From assembly GCA_004340125.1 (NCBI GenBank), contig SLUK01000009.1:1-64000 (forward strand): a stretch of DNA of 64,000 nt. Direction: 5' to 3'. Made by a program: the position numbers and the translations under genes. Below the pieces are notes generated by a model. It did no database searches, was not told the origin of the DNA, and was given only the letters and a program-made list of their open reading frames with translations. This stretch comes from Harryflintia acetispora. Its GTDB lineage: Bacteria; Bacillota; Clostridia; Oscillospirales; Ruminococcaceae. This document shows positions 1 to 6,582 of this stretch, in pieces; within the stretch, counting starts at the first letter, position 1; every line of letters begins with the position of its first letter.

Positions 1-1
1 C

Positions 2-169
2 GAAGGGTTCCCGGGGGCGTTCTACCAGGGGTTTAAGCAGTTTTACCGCTCGCTGTTGGAGCCCGGGGCGCGGCGGGACTACGCGGACTTTGCGGCGGGG
101 GCGCGGGACATGGAGCTCTGCGAGGCCGCCTTCCAAAGCGCCGCATCGGGACAATGGGTCGGGGTGTAA
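2..169 (+). CDS. Gfo/Idh/MocA-family oxidoreductase, C-terminal fragment
   Basis: Only the last 55 codons are inside the window. The reading frame enters at base 2 and stops with TAA at 167-169. The tail (start EGFPGAFYQGF, later DFAAGARDMELCEA, end GQWVGV) matches the usual end of Gfo/Idh/MocA dehydrogenases, where a phenylalanine- and tyrosine-rich helix is followed by a 'DG-x-x-x-EA-x-x-x-S-x-x-G-x-W-V' motif. Such enzymes oxidise or reduce sugars and inositols with NAD(P). The substrate cannot be told from this piece. A perfect hairpin follows the stop. The fold call is inferred from this motif alone. Confidence 0.6.
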   Translation, partial: EGFPGAFYQGFKQFYRSLLEPGARRDYADFAAGARDMELCEAAFQSAASGQWVGV

Positions 170-172
170 AAA

Positions 173-210
173 GCAGGCCGTTGACTAAAGTCAACGGCCT
201 GCTCTGTTGC
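173..210 (+). terminator. Intrinsic terminator-like hairpin after the oxidoreductase
   Basis: A perfect 13-bp stem (173-185 with 190-202, loop TAAA) starts three bases after the stop codon. The following T tract (TCTGTTG) is weak, so termination may be partial. Confidence 0.6.
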
Positions 211-652
211 CGGGGAGCATCCGGATAAAGTTACATCGACCACTTTACGATATGGGACGGCGTGAAATTTCAGTGCATCCTGTTCCGCTACCCTCAAGCT
301 GATTATGAAGGCGTGATCGGTGCTGAAAACGGCCTCGTGGGAGATAAGAAAAATTCCGCACCGGTTTGCTGGGCCACGGGTGCTGGAAAATATCAACACG
401 TTCATCAGCTTTACGGATGACAAGAGTGAGGACGTTGGATCAGACATGTGGAGGGGGGATCCGGCATTACTACCGCCGGAAAAATCCGGGAGAGGGACCG
501 GCAGGTTGCCCTGGTGTTTGTGACTACCAGCCTCGACCACGCCATGGCTTTCAAATAATAAGGCTCCTTCCCCGGCACTGAAATTATTTCTCTGTCAAGA
601 CCATTTTGTCAATGCTATTTTCGGCCAAAAATTGCAAGTCCCGGCCAGCTTA
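203..652. other. Intergenic stretch with decayed coding remnants
   Basis: No intact gene is visible. Two short open stretches read like protein but lack good starts: plus-strand frame 229-420 (62 codons, stop TGA at 418) and the response-regulator-like piece at 430-558. The short ORFs at 320-581 have no ribosome site and are frame shadows of these. The region looks like decayed coding DNA. Confidence 0.4.
430..558 (+). pseudogene. Possible fragment of a LytTR-type response regulator receiver domain
   Basis: The frame reads GITTAGKIRERDRQVALVFVTTSLDHAMAFK and then stops, written here as pieces: KIRERD, QVALVFVTTS, LDHAMAF. AgrA/LytR receiver domains have a helix of the type 'R-x-I-R-E-x-D', then a strand 'hhFVTTS' with the conserved T/S, then a helix with 'AhxAF'. 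The sequence breaks off where the conserved lysine strand should follow, and no receiver N-terminus (acidic pocket) was found upstream. Probably a relic. The match is by eye and short. Confidence 0.3.
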
Positions 653-681
653 TTGAAATCCGAGGGGTTTTTTCCTATAAT
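653..681 (+). promoter_or_regulatory. Sigma-A promoter for the secreted Ig-repeat gene
   Basis: TTGAAA (653-658), 17-bp spacer, TATAAT (676-681). It is the only strong rightward promoter before the gene at 999, which gives a leader of about 310 nt. I looked for inverted repeats around it like those at 17.8, 19.3 and 61.2 kb and found none. Confidence 0.65.
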
Positions 682-998
682 GAAGTCAGGAGAATTTTAC
701 AGATGGAGCGCGCGGTGTGTGGAAAGCGTCTGACTGAAAAATTCGCAGCGCGATAAATGACGCATTTTATTAACAAACTGAAAGGACTTCTCCAAATCCA
801 ATGATTGCTTTGCTGGCGGCATTTTTCCCGCTCCTGAATTCACTGCCCGTGTCGACGGCACGAGACGGGGGGAAGGCGGAGAGGATGACAAGGAAATTGA
901 CGGCAATCCAAACTATAATTGGAAATGGGGTGCTGTATGGATAATAAACGCCAGTCCCGCGATATACGCTGCGGGCAACGATTTGAAAAGAGGTGCCA
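682..998. other. Long 5' leader of the Ig-repeat gene
   Basis: About 310 nt between promoter and start codon. A 17-codon ORF begins with the ATG at 702 (MERAVCGK...), but no convincing ribosome site or known RNA motif is seen. A second TATAAT at 914-919 has no -35 at the proper distance. Confidence 0.35.
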
Positions 999-2501
999 AT
1001 GAAAATGATTCAAATGAGAAGAAGTACGCGTTGCCTGTGGTGTCTGCTTACAGCGGTAATGATGGTATGCGCTTTCGGCTCCAGCGCGATTGCGGCCTTG
1101 CCGGAGCCACAGGCTGAAATCTGTTTTCTGACCCTCTCCGGCGATACGCTAACCATCCGCCAGGGCGGCGTCCAGACCGGCAGTTTCGCCGTGGGCGGCG
1201 AAGGGTTCGACATTGCTTTCTACCGCTATGAGCCTACAGGGCAGCTCTGCGTGCGCTTTACGGACAAAAATGGCGACGACCGCAAAATCGCGTTGGGCAC
1301 GAGTATTCAGCTTGCACTCTCCGGCACTTTCGACACGATCACGCTCAACGCCTCCCTCGGTGATACGCGCTTCTACCTGAAATCCGATGCGAGCGTGGAA
1401 ACCTTTAACCTCAACTTCTCTGGAACGGCGTTCATCTACGGACGAGCCGGTCATGTCGCGATGAACGGACCAGCAGTAGCTTCACTCCAGAGGAACGCCG
1501 AGGTCGGCCTGGTATCACTCAACAATCGCGGAGCCGCCCTCAAAGCGACCTTTGGCTCAAACGTCCCGCAAGTGAACCGGATCGCGGGCGGCAGGGCGGA
1601 AAGCCCGTCCTCCTCCCGCAGTGACGGTAACCGCCGCGATGATGAAAACTACATCACCGGCGTAAGCATTGTCGGCGACATGAATGTGGGCAAGACGGTG
1701 AACGCACAGGTGTCCTACCGCTACGCGTGGCCGTACGGCCGCGCGGGCTACCAGTGGTACGTGCGGACATCCGCCGGCAGCGTGTATCCCCTCAGCGGCG
1801 AGACGGATTCCTCGCTCTATATCGACGGGACCGACGTGAAGGTGGGTGATGAAGTTCGGGTGCGCGTGGAAGGCAAGGGGGATACCGGCGGCAGCGCCTT
1901 CTCCGACTGGTACACCGTCCAGAGTCTCAATAATAAAAACTACATCACCGGCGTAAGCATTGTCGGCGACGTGAGTGTGGGCAAGACGGTGGACGCACAG
2001 GTGTCCTACCGCTATGCGTGGCCGTACGGCCGCGCGGGCTACCAGTGGTTCGTGCGGACATCCGGCGGTATGAGCGCCCTCGGCGGCGAGACGGATTCCT
2101 CGCTCTATATCGACGGGACCGACGTGAAGGCGGGGGATGAAGTTCGGGTGCGCGTGGAGGGTAAGGGGGATACCAGCGGCAACGTCCGCTCCGACTGGTA
2201 CACCGTCCAGAGTAGGCAGGTTATCATCAGCGGGAGCGGCACGATGACGGATAGAATCGGCGACAACGTAATGTATACCATCACTGCGCAGGGTGTCCCG
2301 GACGCTACCAGCCTAAAGATCACATGGGACAGAGAGCCCGCCGCGTCTGTCAATATCGAAAGGTTCTTACGGAATGAAGCGAGGATGACGATTACGGCCA
2401 ACGCGTTGACGGTGCCGGGCTCCTACCGGTTCTCCGCCTCCGTGTTGGGCTATACCTCCGCCCAGGAGACGCTGACCATCGGGTCATCAAGTGTTTCATG
2501 A
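999..2501 (+). CDS. Secreted protein with two tandem Ig-like repeats
   Basis: The 500-residue product starts with a signal peptide: positively charged RRSTRC, a hydrophobic core of about 20 residues, and an A-x-A cleavage site near residue 34. Residues about 35-190 are beta-rich with regular polar/hydrophobic alternation and no known catalytic motif. Two near-identical repeats follow (residues 217-309 and 314-405, each starting NYITGVSIVGD), then a last beta-sandwich-like domain of about 90 residues. The repeats resemble Ig-like surface-protein modules (GxxxVGxTVxAxV...YQWYV). No LPXTG, SLH or choline-binding anchor is visible, so it is probably exported. ATG 999 is preferred over GTG 993 because AAAAGAGG ends six bases before it. 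Flanked by its own promoter and terminator, so monocistronic. Function unknown. Confidence 0.75.
   Translation: MKMIQMRRSTRCLWCLLTAVMMVCAFGSSAIAALPEPQAEICFLTLSGDTLTIRQGGVQTGSFAVGGEGFDIAFYRYEPTGQLCVRFTDKNGDDRKIALGTSIQLALSGTFDTITLNASLGDTRFYLKSDASVETFNLNFSGTAFIYGRAGHVAMNGPAVASLQRNAEVGLVSLNNRGAALKATFGSNVPQVNRIAGGRAESPSSSRSDGNRRDDENYITGVSIVGDMNVGKTVNAQVSYRYAWPYGRAGYQWYVRTSAGSVYPLSGETDSSLYIDGTDVKVGDEVRVRVEGKGDTGGSAFSDWYTVQSLNNKNYITGVSIVGDVSVGKTVDAQVSYRYAWPYGRAGYQWFVRTSGGMSALGGETDSSLYIDGTDVKAGDEVRVRVEGKGDTSGNVRSDWYTVQSRQVIISGSGTMTDRIGDNVMYTITAQGVPDATSLKITWDREPAASVNIERFLRNEARMTITANALTVPGSYRFSASVLGYTSAQETLTIGSSSVS
1647..2213 (+). repeat. Tandem intragenic repeat, two units with a 291-bp period
   Basis: Unit 1 (1647-1925) and unit 2 (1938-2213) are nearly identical in DNA and protein. 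Unit 2 is one codon shorter in the loop before GETDSS. The DNA identity includes third positions, which suggests recent duplication or ongoing homogenisation and allows copy-number change by recombination. Confidence 0.85.
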
Positions 2502-2569
2502 CCCGGCGCCCCACACTGTGAATTCCAGTAAAAAGAAACCAGGGGCTGCGCTGCAATGCGGCAGACCTC

Positions 2570-2610
2570 AACGGCGTAACCTCTATTGAGGTTACGCCGT
2601 TCTGTTTTTT
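2570..2610 (+). terminator. Intrinsic terminator
   Basis: Perfect 14-bp stem (2570-2583 with 2588-2601, loop TATT) followed by CTGTTTTTT. It ends the Ig-repeat gene. Confidence 0.9.
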
Positions 2611-2900
2611 AGCTGCGTTGAAGCACGTTTGCATGGTTTTCCGCAAGCGCATGGGATCAAAGGCCATGGCGGCGCCAGAAGACTCCCCGGAGGTCCAGGA
2701 GCCCCCGCCCCGCGCGACATGTCTCGCGTCCGGCATGATATCCAGGAAGCGCGTGGGCGTGTCTTTGAGCGATATGAGCGGTCCGCTGGCCCTTGCAGGT
2801 TGGGCAGCGAATGGTGGGGGAAATAACCCCGATCCCGCCGGCGCCGCTGTTCCCGCCTCTATACGTTCGTTAATCATTGTGAGTGGCTTTTAAATAAAGA

Positions 2901-2931
2901 AATCCCGCTTAGAATGGCTCTAAGCGGGATT
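2901..2931 (-). terminator. Hairpin, terminator-like on the minus strand
   Basis: AATCCCGCTTAGA and TCTAAGCGGGATT form a perfect 13-bp stem with a 5-nt loop. On the minus strand it is followed by TCTTTATTTAAAA, so it can end leftward transcripts from the DUF2188 operon. Confidence 0.5.
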
Positions 2932-3042
2932 GTGTCTTTAGCGGACAAACGAGATGTAAATGTTCGCAGATAGTTAAGTCCGCGAACCGTCGAATCCATT
3001 TTAGCAAAAATGAAATGGGGTGTAAAGTTGCTCATGTTCACA

Positions 3043-3080
3043 GCGGGAGGCCGAAGTATATACTTCGGCCTCCCGCTTTT
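3043..3080 (+). terminator. Strong palindromic hairpin beside the DUF2188 gene
   Basis: Perfect 16-bp arms (3043-3058 and 3061-3076) with almost no loop, followed on the plus strand by TTTTAAG. It lies just past the stop of the leftward DUF2188 gene, so it may act on both strands. Confidence 0.55.
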
Positions 3081-3087
3081 AAGTAAT

Positions 3088-3312
3088 TTAACCTTTAGGT
3101 GGAAAAGTATCTTTTCCATGCGAATCTTTATCCCTGATTTGGCCATTTGGACGATGGATAACTAATTCAGAGCCCTGATTCTGCGAAATCGTGCGTGCTA
3201 CATTGATGGCATCCTTTTGCGTGGAAGTGCGAACAGTTGCTCGTAAATTTCCTGCGCCTTTAACCTGCCAACCGCCAGCGGGATGAGGAGTTACATGTTG
3301 GTCTTTACTCAT
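3088..3312 (-). CDS. DUF2188 domain protein
   Basis: A 74-residue protein that is essentially one DUF2188 domain. It starts MSKDQHVTPHPAGGW, has a central helix with TQKDAINVARTISQNQ, and ends with HRPNGQIRDKDSHG and DTFPPKG. That family pattern (GGW near the start, 'HgrdGxIrxxdSxG' near the end) is very recognisable. The family is small, of unknown function, and common on mobile or accessory DNA. ATG 3312 is chosen because GTGAGG lies 8 bases upstream; the GTG at 3321 would overlap that ribosome site. It follows a tiny zinc-ribbon gene by 10 bp, so the two probably share a transcript. Confidence 0.85.
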   Translation of the reverse strand: MSKDQHVTPHPAGGWQVKGAGNLRATVRTSTQKDAINVARTISQNQGSELVIHRPNGQIRDKDSHGKDTFPPKG

Positions 3313-3322
3313 AATATGCACC

Positions 3323-3430
3323 TCACTTTAAACGGATAATGCGCCCACAATGAGGGCATTTAGATGGATTAGTAACGGGAATAACTTTTTTGCCACAGCG
3401 ACAGATGTAATATTTGTACTTAATAATCAT
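3323..3430 (-). CDS. Tiny zinc-ribbon protein, 35 residues
   Basis: An ORF of 35 codons with a clear ribosome site (GAAGG, six bases before ATG). The product begins MIIKYKYYICRCGKKV and has a CxC pair at 10/12 and a CPHCG knuckle at 25-29, so four cysteines could hold one zinc. This is the layout of minimal rubredoxin-like or zinc-ribbon proteins. The stop lies 10 bp before the DUF2188 start, so the pair looks like an operon. Function unknown. The coding call rests on the ribosome site, the cysteine pattern and the tight spacing. Confidence 0.65.
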   Translation of the reverse strand: MIIKYKYYICRCGKKVIPVTNPSKCPHCGRIIRLK

Positions 3431-3520
3431 TTTCTACCTTCTTTATAAAATAATAATCTATATCATCACATTTTAAGAAAAAGCCTGCGTTTATTTTCCT
3501 TTCTGGACACAGATTTCATA

Positions 3521-3549
3521 TTGCAATCAGGATTTAAGCGTGGTACAAT
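3521..3549 (+). promoter_or_regulatory. Sigma-A promoter of a candidate small RNA
   Basis: TTGCAA (3521-3526), 17-bp spacer, TACAAT (3544-3549). No ORF with a ribosome site follows. An intrinsic terminator comes about 50 bp later. Confidence 0.6.
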
Positions 3550-3555
3550 GAATAA

Positions 3556-3630
3556 GCATTATGACAAAGTACAACATCCTGTGCTTCTGTCGTCCCGCAG
3601 GACACCAAGTTGCAGCTTGGTGTCTTTTCT
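3556..3630 (+). ncRNA. Candidate small RNA, about 75 nt
   Basis: A well-spaced promoter (3521-3549) and an intrinsic terminator (3601-3634) bracket about 75 nt with no credible ORF. The body can fold a short GTCC/GGAC hairpin just before the terminator stem. The RNA runs towards, and ends a few bases from, the 3' end of the AAA ATPase gene on the other strand. I do not recognise a family. Expression is inferred from the promoter and terminator only. Confidence 0.45.
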
Positions 3631-3634
3631 TTTA
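3601..3634 (+). terminator. Intrinsic terminator of the candidate small RNA
   Basis: Nine-bp perfect stem (3601-3609 with 3616-3624), 6-nt loop, then TTTTCTTTT. Confidence 0.8.
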
Positions 3635-3638
3635 CTCA

Positions 3639-4940
3639 TTATGTGTTATTGTCAAAAAACAGTTTGGGATTACATCCAAAAGCACCTTTTAAAATTTGCG
3701 TTGTCAGGTTTACTTTAGCACGAGGGGTCTGTAATCCGCTCAGTCTGTGCAACGAACATTGTCCAAAAGAGTCTTTAATTGAAACCCATACCTGGTCACG
3801 CCGGTAATTTCCATCTAGCAAAAGAGGCTGATGGGAGGTGCATATAAGTTGTGCATGTTTAGGATTGCTGCTCTCGCTGTTAAATAGATTAATTATTTCT
3901 TTTGCAAGCGAGAGATGCAATCCATTTTCTAGTTCATCTATAATAAGAACACCGCCTGATTCTAAAACATCATAGAGATAGGGTAAAGCTGTAAAAAGTT
4001 TTATAGTTCCCAGGGACTCTTCTGCAAAAAAAGTAATGGGTGCTTGCTCTTCTTGTTCCACACCATTGTTGTATACAACATGTTTCGTATCGACACTAAC
4101 AGTTGTTTTTGTGGCAATTATCTCTCTGTTTTCAAAATCATCGACATCAATTTTCTGACGAGCGATTTCTTCCTCAGAAGAGGATACATTTATATTACGG
4201 ATTGTAGGATCTGCTTTTTGGATAATGCGTATATATTTGTCTATACGCTCCTTTGTAAAGGTTTTTTTAGGGTTGAGGGGATTTAGACGGCCTGCGGCCA
4301 TACTTACAACTTGAATGCCACAGATAGCAGTATTGAGTTGGTCTGCTAGTGAATTGTTCAACATTGCAGCAACTGGGAGGCAAAGTGCTTCTGGCTTCAC
4401 TGTCTGTTTGGCAGATTCGAACCCTTTTAACTCCGAACGTAATATTATGTCTTTAAATAAAGGTGATGTACGTTCTATGAGTTTTTCTGTCCGGCGATAT
4501 TTTTTGGTGAGAAGTTCTCTTACAACTGTCTTCCCCTGAACTGAAAATTCATAGTGATACGTAATGGCAGACATAACAATATCAATTTTAAAGGTAGTTG
4601 GTTTTTCTCTGTAATGGATGTCGAATACAAAAGGCTTTACCGGAACGTCTAATCCCTTAACTTGTGGCGTTGAGAGAAACTGTGAGCTATTGGGTGCGGC
4701 AAGTAGCGGAGATAAGGTTAAGAGTCGTTGTATCTCTCTAAGAATTTTACAAAAAAAAGTCTTCCCTGAACCATTGGCACCATAGAGAAAAGAAACTTTA
4801 TTGAAGCGTATATCTCCATTTATGAATGTATTATCTAGGTACTCCTTTTTGCTTGAATCCGTTTCCGTTGTAAACTCACTCAACTCAGCGAACGAAGCGA
4901 AGTTCTCGACGGACAAGGATTTTAAAATTATGTTATCCAT
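3639..4940 (-). CDS. AAA-family ATPase of the AbiLi/AAA_15-21 type, possible phage defence
   Basis: A 433-residue ATPase. The Walker A motif GANGSGKT lies near residue 54-61, preceded by the family N-terminus 'LSVENFASF'. Walker B is GGVLIIDELENGLH near 329-342, with a late TSHQPLLLD switch motif near 370. This arrangement (SMC-like ATPase with a long insert between the Walkers) is that of AbiLi, RloA and OLD-like ATP-binding proteins, many of which act in abortive infection. No partner toxin such as RloB, AriB or AbiLii is next to it, and no TOPRIM domain was seen at the C-terminus. AAAGGAG sets the start. The gene is AT-rich, has its own promoter, and converges with a candidate small RNA. 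The defence role is inferred from family and context. Confidence 0.7.
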   Translation of the reverse strand: MDNIILKSLSVENFASFAELSEFTTETDSSKKEYLDNTFINGDIRFNKVSFLYGANGSGKTFFCKILREIQRLLTLSPLLAAPNSSQFLSTPQVKGLDVPVKPFVFDIHYREKPTTFKIDIVMSAITYHYEFSVQGKTVVRELLTKKYRRTEKLIERTSPLFKDIILRSELKGFESAKQTVKPEALCLPVAAMLNNSLADQLNTAICGIQVVSMAAGRLNPLNPKKTFTKERIDKYIRIIQKADPTIRNINVSSSEEEIARQKIDVDDFENREIIATKTTVSVDTKHVVYNNGVEQEEQAPITFFAEESLGTIKLFTALPYLYDVLESGGVLIIDELENGLHLSLAKEIINLFNSESSNPKHAQLICTSHQPLLLDGNYRRDQVWVSIKDSFGQCSLHRLSGLQTPRAKVNLTTQILKGAFGCNPKLFFDNNT

Positions 4941-4963
4941 CTAATTCACTCCTTTCTGGGATT

Positions 4964-4992
4964 ATTCTAGCAAAATATTACTCCTTTGTCAA
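4964..4992 (-). promoter_or_regulatory. Sigma-A promoter of the AAA ATPase
   Basis: On the minus strand: TTGACA (4992-4987), 17-bp spacer, TAGAAT (4969-4964), 24 bp before the start codon. This implies a very short leader. Confidence 0.7.
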
Positions 4993-5236
4993 GATGTTAA
5001 ATCAAATTTTTCGATTGATGTATCGAAAAACTAAGATTAACTAAATATTACGTATATTTCTGCGAATAGATTGAAATAAATAATTTTCATCTTTGGCTCT
5101 TGGGCAGGGTAATGTCATAATGTTTTGCTTATTCCGAGGACTTGAACCCTCGAAGTTTCTTTGGTTTTGCCTATATTTTATACGTTGAGGAAAAGAGTTT
5201 CAAACTATCACTTGAAACTATACGTAGGGTTATATT

Positions 5237-5276
5237 TTAAAAAAGAAGCCGACTGCTTTTCAGCATTCGGCTTCTT
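5237..5276 (-). terminator. Terminator of tRNA-Ser
   Basis: A 15-bp stem with one mismatch (5243-5257 with 5262-5276, loop TTTC), followed on the minus strand by a T run and AT-rich sequence. Confidence 0.85.
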
Positions 5277-5287
5277 TCGACAAAATA

Positions 5288-5379
5288 TGGCGGAGATGGA
5301 GAGATTCGAACTCTCGAGACGCTTTTGACGCCTACACGATTTCCAGTCGTGCGCCCTCGACCAGCTAGGCGACATCTCC
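5288..5379 (-). tRNA. tRNA-Ser(GGA)
   Basis: The 92-nt minus-strand gene has acceptor arms GGAGATG/CATCTCC, an encoded CCA, a long variable arm (type II) and the anticodon loop CTGGAAA, which gives anticodon GGA (UCC/UCU serine). It has its own promoter and terminator. Confidence 0.95.
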
Positions 5380-5445
5380 ATATATAACGATTCAATTCTG
5401 TGCGCGGCGGGCTTGTCCACCGCATGCTTTTTATCACGCCTAATT

Positions 5446-5474
5446 ATTATACTGGATTTCTCCGGGGAAATCAA
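5446..5474 (-). promoter_or_regulatory. Promoter of tRNA-Ser
   Basis: Minus strand TTGATT (5474-5469), 17-bp spacer, TATAAT (5451-5446), about 67 bp before the tRNA. Confidence 0.65.
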
Positions 5475-5512
5475 CCCCTAATTTTGTTTTTCTACAGAAA
5501 GGAACAAAACCA

Positions 5513-6232
5513 TTATGCCCCGCCGCGGCGCAGGTATTCCAGCACGCTGCGCGCGCTGCAGGCCTGCGGGTCCAGAAAACGCTGCCCGTCCGCGATGTCC
5601 CAGAGATAATGCGCGTCCGAATCGGTCACCGCCAGCATGCCCTTGATCTTTTGCAGGTTCTCCGGCACGGCAAAAAAACGGTCGGGATTTTTAACCTCAA
5701 CCGTGGTGAAGCCGCATTCCGGCGGGATGAACCCGAGGCTGGAGAGCACGCTGTAGGCGTCCTTGTCCACATGCGCCGGGAAGCAGAAGCCGCCGAAGCG
5801 CGAAACGAGCGGACCCACCCCGTCGATCGGGATGGATGAAGCGTTGATGAGCAGGCGCTCCTCCTGCCCGATCTGCCGATCCTCCCCGTCCAGGATCAGC
5901 TGCTCGCCGAAGATACGCGGGTCGTTTTGGATGGGCGGGACGTATTGGTAGACCTCCCGATCGAAAGCCATCGCCTGCCTGAGCTCCGGGAAGAGGCAGA
6001 CGACGTGGATTTCCTCACTGGTGCACAGCTCCATGCCGGGGATGGCCAGAATCCCGCTGCGCTGCGCCGCCTCCAAAAAGGCCGGGCAGTTCTTGCAGGA
6101 GTTGTGGTCGGTGAGCGCGATGACGTCAAGCCCGTTGAGGATCGCCATGTTGACGATGTTGTTGGGCGTCATGTCGTTGTCCCCGCAGGGCGAGAGGCAG
6201 GAGTGGATATGTAAATCGTAGCTAAGCTTCAT
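5513..6232 (-). CDS. PHP-domain phosphoesterase
   Basis: A 239-residue single PHP domain. Metal-binding motifs appear in order: DLHIHSCLSPCG at 6-17, DHN near 41-43, the glutamate of PGMEL, a histidine in 'CFPAHVDKD' near 150, and SDAHYLWD near 207. The fold hydrolyses phosphoester bonds with a tri-metal centre; the substrate is unknown. It is the last gene of a five-gene leftward operon and overlaps the upstream DRTGG gene by 11 bp. PHP genes of this kind are regular neighbours of DRTGG and [FeFe]-hydrogenase-like genes in clostridia and Thermotogales, so a part in redox signalling is inferred, not shown. Confidence 0.85.
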   Translation of the reverse strand: MKLSYDLHIHSCLSPCGDNDMTPNNIVNMAILNGLDVIALTDHNSCKNCPAFLEAAQRSGILAIPGMELCTSEEIHVVCLFPELRQAMAFDREVYQYVPPIQNDPRIFGEQLILDGEDRQIGQEERLLINASSIPIDGVGPLVSRFGGFCFPAHVDKDAYSVLSSLGFIPPECGFTTVEVKNPDRFFAVPENLQKIKGMLAVTDSDAHYLWDIADGQRFLDPQACSARSVLEYLRRGGA

Positions 6233-6569
6233 CGCTCAAAAACCGGTCGGCCGCCTTGGCGGCGTCGTAGATGGGCAGGTCGGTGTGCAGCAGGCAGACC
6301 CCTTGGTCAACCGCCTTCTGCCTGGTCGTCTCGTCGATCGCCATCCCCTCGGCGATCACCACGCAGGCCACATCGCAGAGCACCGCCACCGCCACCGCGT
6401 TGACGTTGGCCATCACCGTCACCCAGACCCCGTCGCTCCTGGCGCGGCCCATCGCAATCGAGAGCAGGTCGCAGCAGTAGACCCCGCCGCTGACCTCCCG
6501 GTGCGGGTCCTCCCCGGGGCTGACCACCTCGAAGCCCAGAGCCTTTGCCAGCTCGCTTACCTGTTTCAT
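6222..6569 (-). CDS. DRTGG-domain protein (second copy)
   Basis: A 115-residue stand-alone DRTGG-like domain. The glycine-rich GGVYCCDLLSIAMG segment is followed by VWVTVMANVNAVAVAVL and VIAEGMAIDETTRQKA, which is the Rossmann-like alternation of the family. DRTGG domains occur in CBS-DRTGG and phosphotransacetylase proteins and are thought to bind small ligands. It lies between the hydrogenase-like gene (13 bp) and the PHP gene (11-bp overlap), so it is translationally coupled. It is related to, but distinct from, the DRTGG protein that opens the operon; the two could form a heterodimer (inference). Confidence 0.8.
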   Translation of the reverse strand: MKQVSELAKALGFEVVSPGEDPHREVSGGVYCCDLLSIAMGRARSDGVWVTVMANVNAVAVAVLCDVACVVIAEGMAIDETTRQKAVDQGVCLLHTDLPIYDAAKAADRFLSDEA

Positions 6570-6582
6570 GACTGTAGACCTC

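Larger units (their letters stand above)
2611..3087. other. Intergenic stretch with two strong hairpins
   Basis: No supportable gene. Short ORFs on both strands (2618-2893 plus, 2392-2877 minus) lack ribosome sites and run through the terminator. Two perfect hairpins lie at 2901-2931 (13-bp stem) and 3043-3076 (16-bp stem). GC content drops sharply after about 2880, marking the start of an AT-rich segment. Confidence 0.5.

Noticed and set aside
600..780. Invertible promoter before the Ig-repeat gene, by analogy with the other secreted proteins
   Set aside because: The promoter at 653-681 is strong, but no inverted repeats were found at the expected 60-100 bp on either side.
2392..2877. 161-codon minus-strand ORF across the Ig-repeat gene's end
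   Set aside because: It runs through a strong terminator and the coding end of the secreted protein; no ribosome site and no recognisable domain.
5130..5160. Sequence like a tRNA T-arm (GAGGACTTGAACCCTCG)
   Set aside because: The loop has eight bases and no acceptor, D or anticodon arm is nearby. It does not match the ends of the tRNA-Ser next to it, so it is not an attachment site I can support.
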